Shown here: positions 51,217 through 58,346 of the stretch, in pieces | Layout: each line of letters opens with the position of its first letter | Position numbering within the stretch: the stretch's first letter is position 1 | Source of the DNA: Candidatus Latescibacterota bacterium | GTDB taxonomy: Bacteria; Latescibacterota; UBA2968; UBA8231 | Assembly (NCBI GenBank): GCA_022819745.1 | Contig: JAJEGS010000016.1 | Span: 1-64,000 of the forward strand | Length of the DNA: 64,000 bases | Direction of reading: 5' to 3' | Made by a program: the position numbers and the translations under genes | The notes under the pieces: model-generated | Told to the model about the DNA's origin: nothing | What the model saw: only the letters and a program-made list of their open reading frames with translations | Databases searched by the model: none

Positions 51217-52080
51217 ATGGATGCACGCGAACGCTACTTCTGGGACCTGACCGGCTATCTAGTCGTCCGCAACGTCCTTACGGCCGAGGAATTAAGCGCA
51301 TGCAACGCCGCTGTCGATCACTGCATGGACCGGATGCAGCAAGGCCCCGACAACGGCGGCACCCAAGGCAGGTCGAACGCGCTCCAAGGCACCGGCCAAC
51401 AGACCCTCCCCAACCTGCTCGAATTGCCCCATCCCCACTGCGAACCCTTCCGCCGCCTACTGGTACATCCCCAAGTCGTCTGCCGCCTCAACGCAATGTG
51501 CGGCAAGGGGTTCCGCCACGACCACGGCCCCTGGGTCTCCTACAGTCCCAAGGGAACCGAGGGCCTCATCCTGCACGGCGCGGGCGAACCCCACAGACCC
51601 TACGTCGCCTATCATCACCAGAACGGCCAGTCTTACTGCGCTGGCGTCACCGTGACTTGGCAGTTGGCCGACTGCAATGCTGGCGATGGCGGTTTCGCCT
51701 GCGTGCCGGGCAGCCACAAAGCCAAATTCCCCATGCCCGCCGGCGTGCGCTCCTGCGACGAGCCGCTGGACATGGTTCACCAGCCTGCGCTCAAGGCCGG
51801 CGACGTCATTTTCTTTATGGACGGAGCCCAGACCCACGGCACTCTCCCTTGGCAAGGCGAGGCACCACGCCGCTCGGCCCTCTACAAGTACTCAAGCCGC
51901 ACCGCCACCCGCGGTGGCGTCTCCATCGAGCTAGCAGAGCCGGAAGTCTATTGGGACGAGGCTATCGTAGAGGGTATGACACCCGAGCAACGCGCCGTCA
52001 TGTACGGCCCCTGTTCCAGTATAGTCCAGAAGCTGCATTTGCAAGTGGACGCAGACGGCAACGTCGTACTCGGCAAGTAA
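51217..52080 (+). CDS. PhyH-family protein with altered iron site, copy 6
   Basis: 287 residues, tandem sister of copy 5 starting 1 base after its stop, behind GGAGG. Shared blocks include YLVVRN.LTAEE, HGAGEP, NG..YC.G.TV.WQL.DCN.GDGGFA, PGSHK and HGTLPW. The iron site reads AYHHQNGQ: His133-His134-Gln135, again Gln where Asp is expected, with the distal His in QTHGTLPWQ. The two proteins are similar enough to be a tandem duplication and may form a heteromer. Confidence 0.8.
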   Translation: MDARERYFWDLTGYLVVRNVLTAEELSACNAAVDHCMDRMQQGPDNGGTQGRSNALQGTGQQTLPNLLELPHPHCEPFRRLLVHPQVVCRLNAMCGKGFRHDHGPWVSYSPKGTEGLILHGAGEPHRPYVAYHHQNGQSYCAGVTVTWQLADCNAGDGGFACVPGSHKAKFPMPAGVRSCDEPLDMVHQPALKAGDVIFFMDGAQTHGTLPWQGEAPRRSALYKYSSRTATRGGVSIELAEPEVYWDEAIVEGMTPEQRAVMYGPCSSIVQKLHLQVDADGNVVLGK

Positions 52081-52138
52081 GGAGATTCTGAGGGTAAGGA
52101 CCGGGTACATGAGTCAGTACGCCTCTGAGTAACACCTG

Positions 52139-52933
52139 TTAAGAAGCTGCCTGAAAACCCCAATCCTCGCACCCGGCAAAGGGCATGTGTTCCCCCTCGA
52201 TATACTGCGGCCGCGGCGCGTACTTGTTCCCTACTGCGGGTATCACCTCGCCCCGGCACATAATGCACGGGCTGCGATCCACCGTGACCTTGGTGCTGGT
52301 CGGAATGTAGCGCAGAGTAAGCCCGACCCGCCATTGGTCCGAAGTATTGGCGTTGGACCCGTGGATGATACTGGGGTGGTGGATGGAAATATCCCCCGCC
52401 TCTAGTTCCAGATCGACGGCGTCGGCCTCGTCAATCTGGTCGGGGTGAATCCCGACACCAAGGACGTACTTATCCCTATCGAGATCGACCATCTCGCTGC
52501 GCTTGAGCAGGCGCTTGGTGTGCGTCCCCGGTAAGACTCGCATACAGCCATTGGCCACCGTCGAATCTGTGCCAGCCACCCACAACGTAGTGACCTCCAT
52601 CGGCTCCAAGGGCCAGTACGAACCGTCCTGATGCCACTGCACGGCTTGGCCGATGCTGGGTTTTTTGGCGATATAGTGCGCCGCGAACATGGCCACATTA
52701 GGCCCGAGGAATTGCGCCGCAATATCGACTAACCGGTCGTCGGCGACTAGGCGATGCATAAAGGGATCGTCCACCATCAATTCGTGGTGCAATTGCTCGG
52801 GGCGCGTTCCCGGATTTTTTTTAACCAACCAGTGTACGTGCTCCACCGTCTCAGCGGCTAGCTCCGCATCAATGGCCTTGCGGGCGATGCAAAAGCCCTG
52901 CTCGTCGTATTCTTGGCGCAGTGTCGTTTCCAT
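52139..52933 (-). CDS. Phytanoyl-CoA dioxygenase (PhyH) family protein, copy 7
   Basis: 264 residues with the start at the ATG at 52933. Iron ligands: His101 and Asp103 (VQWHQDGSYW), the distal His191 in SIIHGSNANTSDQWR and Arg202. This is the closest of the seven to well-studied bacterial PhyH proteins such as ectoine hydroxylase-like enzymes. It follows a cupin gene by 16 bp on the same strand and probably acts with it. Confidence 0.9.
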   Translation of the reverse strand: METTLRQEYDEQGFCIARKAIDAELAAETVEHVHWLVKKNPGTRPEQLHHELMVDDPFMHRLVADDRLVDIAAQFLGPNVAMFAAHYIAKKPSIGQAVQWHQDGSYWPLEPMEVTTLWVAGTDSTVANGCMRVLPGTHTKRLLKRSEMVDLDRDKYVLGVGIHPDQIDEADAVDLELEAGDISIHHPSIIHGSNANTSDQWRVGLTLRYIPTSTKVTVDRSPCIMCRGEVIPAVGNKYAPRPQYIEGEHMPFAGCEDWGFQAAS

Positions 52934-52949
52934 CTGTTCTCTCGCCCTC

Positions 52950-53285
52950 CTAGGCTCGCCACGCTGGATGGGTGACATGCAGCAAATAGGCCCGTTTCGG
53001 CACGGTGATGATCGTCTGCGTACCTTTCTCAATATAACCCAAATCACCAGCCTCGTATTGCACTGGCTTCTGATCCGCGACTTGGATCTCCAAATGCCCC
53101 TCTAACATGAAAAAGACCTCGTCGTAATCAAAGGTCCAGACCAACCGGCTGGCCTCTAGATACTCGGTAAAACCGGCCGACAGCTTGCCGCCAACGCCAA
53201 CAATGGGATCGGAAACCTGCACCGTGGCACCGGGCACATCAAAAGCGGCTAAATTTCTCTGGTCCTTTTCTACTTTATAGATCAT
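52950..53285 (-). CDS. Cupin-domain protein
   Basis: 111 residues forming one small beta-barrel: WTFDYDEVFFMLEGHLEIQV and YEAGDLGYIEKGTQTIITVP are the two cupin motifs, although the metal-binding His residues are mostly replaced (Asp/Glu in motif 1). The pattern is close to the EutQ-like group. First gene of a two-gene unit with PhyH copy 7, behind AGGAG. It probably binds the small molecule acted upon by its partner. Confidence 0.82.
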   Translation of the reverse strand: MIYKVEKDQRNLAAFDVPGATVQVSDPIVGVGGKLSAGFTEYLEASRLVWTFDYDEVFFMLEGHLEIQVADQKPVQYEAGDLGYIEKGTQTIITVPKRAYLLHVTHPAWRA

Positions 53286-53446
53286 GGCGCACTCCTAGTT
53301 CTTTTTATCCAGCTTGAATTTCGCCATATTTCCTTCGCTCATGGCGCGTCGCTCTCCGGGCAGATGTGATAGAAACGTACGAGAATCCCGCAGTTGCACC
53401 AACAAGGATACTCGCCTCTCCAAGTGTCTAGCAGGAGCTAGCCGCT

Positions 53447-54745
53447 TTGTCCCACCCATCCATTCCTCCGGCCACAGCCCAAGTCCTGGGACTACCCTCC
53501 CAGGACTTGGCCCCTTTCTTCGTCGGCCGCCCCCGAGCTCGAGCTATAGAACGCCTCGAAATCCTAGCCGCCTGGATGGCCAAGATAAATACCCAAAACC
53601 ACGACGGCGTGACCTTGACCTCGGCCTTGGTGGAACACCTAGCCAGCGGCGATATCCACGCCCGCATTGCCGATTTGGACCAGCGACGCCGGGCAACTAG
53701 TCTAGGCCAATTTGACCCGGACGACCTTTTACAGCGGGAGTTGGAGTACCGGCGCTACGCCTCCGAGGCAAAACGTCAGCCGACCTGGCCTCAGGATGAG
53801 GTCGAACGGCGTTGCGCCTTTGACGCTTTGGAGATTCTCCCTCCCCAGCAGGAGGAGGATTGCTGTCTGACCGACCAGGACCTCCTCGAAGTCCAGCGGG
53901 CGGCTTGGGAGGCGCACGGCCTGCTCGATTTCCTGCGCCATTTCCGCGCCCACACTCAAAGGGCCATCGTCGTGGTCGGCAACGAGCGCTACGGTCGTCT
54001 CTTTGTCGTCGAGCCCCTAGAGCCGCATTTGGCCGGCGACTTTGCCGTGCGCTACGAGCGCACCCCCTCACACCTCTCTATGCGCCTGACCGTGCCCCAC
54101 TATACCGAGCGCTTTCAGCGCAATGGCTTTGCTCCCGAGTTTATGCGCCACTTGAGCGTCCACATGCCCCACGTGGTGCTGGTGGACGTGTGCAGTCCCC
54201 GGGGCACTGAGCGCTATACCAAAGTCCCGCGCGGCATCCGCGATCTAGTCAATTGGTTCATGGTCTTCAACCACCTCCGCACCCAAGGCGACCGCAGCCA
54301 GTACCAGGATCAGAGCGGCCTACCTCATCACTTGCTGGACGAGTTGGAAAAGTGGTACGAGTTTGTCGTCGTGCGGCGGCGCATTGGCCCATGGATAGAA
54401 CCCGGTCCAACCTACGCCATCAGTCACTGGGGCCCTGAACTGCAAGAGGAAGTACTCATGGGCGATCTAGCCGTCCCCCAGCGACCGACCGCCCCCGGAG
54501 ACGAGCCCCAGGTCATTTTGGCCAATCCCGCTCTGTATCGCACCGAAGGGACGGACCTGCCCGAGTTCATGCGCCGCACCCAGCCCTATTACTTCAACGA
54601 CCCAGAGAAGCGCATCCGCGAAGAGATTGTCCCCGGTTTTGGCACCCACGGCTTTGAAACCCGCGTGCGGGGCTGTACCACGGATCAGTACGTAGCCGCA
54701 GTGCAGCGCGCTATGGGTCAGGCCCTGCAAAATTGTTCGCCATAG
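53447..54745 (+). CDS. Unrecognised 432-residue protein
   Basis: A complete, coding-like frame with a TTG start placed 9 bases after AGGAG. I do not recognise the family. It lacks a signal peptide and membrane segments, and is rich in Arg, Glu, His and Trp. Notable stretches are IVVVGNERYGRLFVVEPLE, VVLVDVCSPRGTERYTKVPR (a possible Rossmann-like strand-loop), a helical QSGLPHHLLDELEKWYEFVV and a C-terminal RVRGCTTDQYVAAVQRAMGQ. The first codons carry a strong inverted repeat. The neighbours are a cupin/PhyH pair (divergent) and a serine hydrolase downstream. The 148 bp between it and the next gene show nothing that I recognise. Confidence 0.6.
   Translation: MSHPSIPPATAQVLGLPSQDLAPFFVGRPRARAIERLEILAAWMAKINTQNHDGVTLTSALVEHLASGDIHARIADLDQRRRATSLGQFDPDDLLQRELEYRRYASEAKRQPTWPQDEVERRCAFDALEILPPQQEEDCCLTDQDLLEVQRAAWEAHGLLDFLRHFRAHTQRAIVVVGNERYGRLFVVEPLEPHLAGDFAVRYERTPSHLSMRLTVPHYTERFQRNGFAPEFMRHLSVHMPHVVLVDVCSPRGTERYTKVPRGIRDLVNWFMVFNHLRTQGDRSQYQDQSGLPHHLLDELEKWYEFVVVRRRIGPWIEPGPTYAISHWGPELQEEVLMGDLAVPQRPTAPGDEPQVILANPALYRTEGTDLPEFMRRTQPYYFNDPEKRIREEIVPGFGTHGFETRVRGCTTDQYVAAVQRAMGQALQNCSP
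53479..53510 (+). promoter_or_regulatory. Strong hairpin inside the first codons of the 432-residue gene
   Basis: CCAAGTCCTGGG-ACTACCCT-CCCAGGACTTGG, perfect 12-bp arms with an 8-base loop, beginning 32 bases after the proposed TTG start. It could hinder early translation or serve as an RNA control element. It encodes VLGLPSQDLAP in frame, so protein-level constraint is the alternative. Confidence 0.5.
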
Positions 54746-54893
54746 CATTTTTCGATACTTTGAACGCCCTGCGCAGGCCGCTGCCGCGACCCCCAATGCC
54801 GGAGAGCCACCGATGAAAGTCCTCGTACGCCAGCGCCTTTGCCGTAGGCTACACAAAGGCGTTGCTCCGCGCCCTCGTGGATAGCAGACAAGC

Positions 54894-56006
54894 ATGACCA
54901 ACTACTGCCCCGCCCCTCACGACTGGCAACGCCGCAGCCCCACCCAAGCTGGCTTTGACGCCGACAAACTAACCGCGGCGTTGGCCTTCGCCCAGACCCA
55001 AGAGATCCAAGCCTCTACCAATTTGGCCGACATGCTGCCCAAGGGCGACCGCCACCCTAATGACCGCCCCTTAGGCCCGCTCAAAAAACGCGGCCCCACA
55101 GCCGGCCTGATCGTGCGACAAGGGTATATAGTCGCCACCTTCGGCCCGGTCGCTAGCGTCGAAGTCACGTTCAGTTGCGCCAAGAGCTATATCTCGGCGC
55201 TGGCCGGGGTGGCCTTTGACCAAGGGCTAATCCGCGATCTCGACGAACCCGTCGGCCGCACGGTCGCGGACGGCGGCTTTGACGCGCCGCAAAACCAGTC
55301 CATCACTTGGCGTCATTTGCTGCAACAAACCAGCGAGTGGGAAGGCGAACTCTTCGGCATCCCCGATTGGATCGACCGCGGCCGCTCACTAGGCCAAGGG
55401 GCTGCCGAAGCCACGGTGGGCGGCACGGCCTCCAGCGCCGACAATTACCGCTCTCTCGAACCGCCTGGCACCTTTTGGGAATACAACGACGTGCGCGTCA
55501 ACCGCACGGCCCTCAGCCTGTTGCGCCTTTTTCGCGGCCCCTTACCCCCTGTGCTCAAAGAAACCCTCATGGACCCCATTGGGGCATCTTCTACTTGGGA
55601 ATGGCACGGGTACGAAACTTCCTGGGTCGAAGAAAGCGGCCAAACGGTCCAATCCGTCTCCGGCGGCACCCACTGGGGCGGCGGCCTGTGGATCACCACC
55701 TACGACCACGCCCGCTTTGGCCTGCTCTTCCAGCGACGAGGGTGCTGGAATGACCACCAGCTCCTCTCCGAACAGTGGATTGACCACTCTCTCACCCCTT
55801 GCCCCATCAAGCCCGAATACGGCTTCCTGTGGTGGCTCAATCACCAACACGATATGTCCGATCTGGCCTGCCTTGACAGCTTTGCCGCGCGCGGGGCCGG
55901 CGGCAACATCGTCTTCGTCGAGCCAGAGCGCGAGCTAGTCATCGTCCTGCGCTGGTGCGGCAACGCCAAGGCCGTGATCGACCGCATCCTCGCCAGTGAA
56001 GTCTGA
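54894..56006 (+). CDS. Serine hydrolase (beta-lactamase/class C family)
   Basis: 370 residues. The S-x-x-K motif is Ser94-Cys-Ala-Lys97 (VTFSCAKSYISALAG), Y-x-N appears as YNDVRVN and the last box is probably the segment GGNIVFVEPERELVIV. Esterases, D-aminopeptidases and penicillin-binding proteins share this layout; no signal peptide is present, so it acts in the cytoplasm and is unlikely to be a beta-lactamase. Start at the ATG at 54894; no strong ribosome-binding site is visible. Confidence 0.82.
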   Translation: MTNYCPAPHDWQRRSPTQAGFDADKLTAALAFAQTQEIQASTNLADMLPKGDRHPNDRPLGPLKKRGPTAGLIVRQGYIVATFGPVASVEVTFSCAKSYISALAGVAFDQGLIRDLDEPVGRTVADGGFDAPQNQSITWRHLLQQTSEWEGELFGIPDWIDRGRSLGQGAAEATVGGTASSADNYRSLEPPGTFWEYNDVRVNRTALSLLRLFRGPLPPVLKETLMDPIGASSTWEWHGYETSWVEESGQTVQSVSGGTHWGGGLWITTYDHARFGLLFQRRGCWNDHQLLSEQWIDHSLTPCPIKPEYGFLWWLNHQHDMSDLACLDSFAARGAGGNIVFVEPERELVIVLRWCGNAKAVIDRILASEV

Positions 56007-56142
56007 TACCCGACTGAGTCCGACTTAACTGATGTTACGCAGTCGTTATCCCCTGCGGTTTCCGACCGCTCTGCCCGGGGAGTCATTCCCGCGCAAGCGG
56101 TAATTTAGCCTTGTACGCGATGCGGATTTGGCGCGACATCCT

Positions 56143-56172
56143 GTAGGGGGCGGTTTGCAAACCGCCCCCTAC
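56143..56172. repeat. 30-bp perfect palindrome (REP-like), second copy
   Basis: GTAGGGGGCGGTTTG followed by its reverse complement. It has the same core as the 28-bp palindrome at 3966-3993, with one extra G:C pair and a T for C change mirrored on both arms. It lies in the 239-bp gap between the serine hydrolase and a surface-protein gene. The rest of that gap shows no gene or promoter that I can support. Confidence 0.85.
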
Positions 56173-56245
56173 TAAAAAATCGCACCACGTCATCTCGTTC
56201 TTTATATTCCCCCGTTAGTGTTACTTCTAGCGGAGATACTATCCA

Positions 56246-58345
56246 ATGCGCGATGCTTGGCTCTTGGTCCTGATCCTCGCAGCCACGATTAGCCACGCCC
56301 AGATAGAAAAGTGGCAGATCGGCGGCAGTGGTCTGGCTTGGGACCAAGGCGACTCCTTACAGGTTTTAGTCGATTTTGCCAACGTCCCCGGTTCGATCCA
56401 ACCGCTCTATCTACAGCCGGACCAAAACCTCCTTCCTCTGCTGGAAAACTGGCAATTCTGGCGCGTTCCCGGCGTGAGAAATCTCAGCTATATCGATGGC
56501 TATATGCCGCGCGTTTGGAAACGGTGGAATGGCAGAGGAGGCGACCCAACTCAGAGCGGCGTCTTACTAGTCGACGCGGACTCCACCACCTACAACGCAC
56601 CCCGCTCAGAGGGAATACAGGACCAGTTCTATACCATCGACACCGCCGTGCCGGTCCCCGCCCAGCAGTTCGGGTTCTATACGCCCCCTCAGGGATTTCG
56701 CTCCGACGGCACTCCGCTGAACACCGATGCCACGCCGGCTTTCGACGTTTCCATCGGCGACGAATCCGAGCCCGTCGTAACCGGCCCCGCCAGCAAAGCC
56801 GGCGGCGAGGATTTCTGTACCAGCAACATAGGGGTCTGGCTACTGGAAAACTGTCCTTTATCTTGGCGATCCGCCGGCTATGCACCCTTCCAACAAGTGG
56901 TGGCCAGCGTGGCCGAAAACCTCGATCCCACCGTCCACGTCGATTTCCCTCGCCAGTACGTGCGCTACTTCCGCTGGCGGCGGCAACTGTCGGTCCTCGA
57001 CGAAGAGGCGGTTGACATCTGCCCGACCTGTGGCGGCGCGGGCGTCCAGGCCCATGCGCTCAAGGGTTCCATCGGCGGCTTCGAGATATTCGCCGAGGGC
57101 GTGCCGCAACGCGCCGTTTACCTCAGCCGGATCGTCGATCTCGGCCAAGCCGTCAACTTTGGCCGCCTGCATTGGTCGGCAACGCCGCTGCGACTGGAAA
57201 ACGGCGCAGTCGTCGAAGCGCCCGACGCCCAAGTCTGGCTCAAGGCCGAAGTTCGCATCGGACGCGACGACGATCCCGCAACGTACAACGAGTTCACGGA
57301 CCTCGGACGCGAAAAGGAAGTTTCGCGCGAGCACTACGAGTCACTCACGCCGCAGTTTACTCGCGACCCTCAACCTGGGTTGCGCGCCCCGATAGGTTAC
57401 GACAGCGACAACTGGTCCTTCTGGTCGGTGCCCGCTACCAAATCCGGGGAGCACCTCAGACTCAGAAGCGGCTCGCACCTGCAGCTCAATCTCTCGCTGG
57501 AAAGCCGGGACTTCGACGCGTGGATCCGCCTCGATTCGCTGTGGATCGAGATCGCGCCGCTCCTAGCCGAAGAGGTCGTCGCCGAGGTGGCCCGACTGGA
57601 CGATCTGCAACCCGTCCGGGGCATCGTCGAGGTGGAATTGGGCCAATGGACCGAATTCGCCTACCAAGTCAGAGCCGAATTTACGGACGGGGCCGGGTTC
57701 GACGCGTTGCACATCAACACCGGCAGTCGCCCCACCTTCCGCGGCTTGGAAATGGGCACCCCGCTCTCAGCCGTCGTTCCCGCCTTGGTGCTGGAGGAGG
57801 AAGACGGCTTGACCATTCACCTAAACGAAAAAATAACCCGCGCCAACAACGCGCCCATCCGCGTCGTCTTCGCCAGCAAAGTGTTCGAACTGTCCCATAC
57901 CTTTACGGGCGAGCTTCTCGACACCGGCAGCGAGAGCCTGCCGCAACCCATCGCACCCGGCGACGCCAGCGCGGCCATTTCGACCAGCAGCCTGCGAGTC
58001 TTGGGCGCGGCAGGCGAGTCGCCCGATCTCATCCAAGCGCTGGCCCTCTCCACGCCGGTGCTGACCCCCAACGGGGATGGAGTCCACGACAGGCTCGATA
58101 TCAGTTATGCCCTGTTCCGCCTCCCCGACCCCGTGCCCGTGGCGCTGGAAGTTTACGCCCTCGACGGCCGCGGCGTCGCCCGTCTCGACAAAGGGTTCCA
58201 AGGTGCCGGCCCCCAGCAACTCGCCTGGGACGGCCGCGACGAAGCAGGCCGCCTGCTGCCGCCGGGCCTCTACCTGCTCTCCGTCGCACTGCAAACCGAA
58301 TTCGCCCAAGCCAGGCAATTGCTGCCGCTGGGCATAGCCTATTAA
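56246..58345 (+). CDS. Secreted FlgD-Ig surface protein (paralog C, divergent)
   Basis: 699 residues. Signal peptide MRDAWLLVLILAATISHAQ, then the motif ENWQFWRVPG. The middle differs from the other paralogs: discoidin features are weak, an apparent zinc-knuckle-like CPTCGGAG occurs near residue 260, and the segment NWSFWSVPATKSGEHLRL, then LQLNLSLESRD takes the place of the WSxWS/SPSxRR block. The end is a clear FlgD-like domain (TPVLTPNGDGVHDRLDISYA, ALDGRGVARL, LAWDGRDEAGRLLPPGLY) with the tail PLGIAY. The GTG start of paralog D follows 1 base after its stop, so both are cotranscribed. Confidence 0.8.
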   Translation: MRDAWLLVLILAATISHAQIEKWQIGGSGLAWDQGDSLQVLVDFANVPGSIQPLYLQPDQNLLPLLENWQFWRVPGVRNLSYIDGYMPRVWKRWNGRGGDPTQSGVLLVDADSTTYNAPRSEGIQDQFYTIDTAVPVPAQQFGFYTPPQGFRSDGTPLNTDATPAFDVSIGDESEPVVTGPASKAGGEDFCTSNIGVWLLENCPLSWRSAGYAPFQQVVASVAENLDPTVHVDFPRQYVRYFRWRRQLSVLDEEAVDICPTCGGAGVQAHALKGSIGGFEIFAEGVPQRAVYLSRIVDLGQAVNFGRLHWSATPLRLENGAVVEAPDAQVWLKAEVRIGRDDDPATYNEFTDLGREKEVSREHYESLTPQFTRDPQPGLRAPIGYDSDNWSFWSVPATKSGEHLRLRSGSHLQLNLSLESRDFDAWIRLDSLWIEIAPLLAEEVVAEVARLDDLQPVRGIVEVELGQWTEFAYQVRAEFTDGAGFDALHINTGSRPTFRGLEMGTPLSAVVPALVLEEEDGLTIHLNEKITRANNAPIRVVFASKVFELSHTFTGELLDTGSESLPQPIAPGDASAAISTSSLRVLGAAGESPDLIQALALSTPVLTPNGDGVHDRLDISYALFRLPDPVPVALEVYALDGRGVARLDKGFQGAGPQQLAWDGRDEAGRLLPPGLYLLSVALQTEFAQARQLLPLGIAY

Positions 58346-58346
58346 C

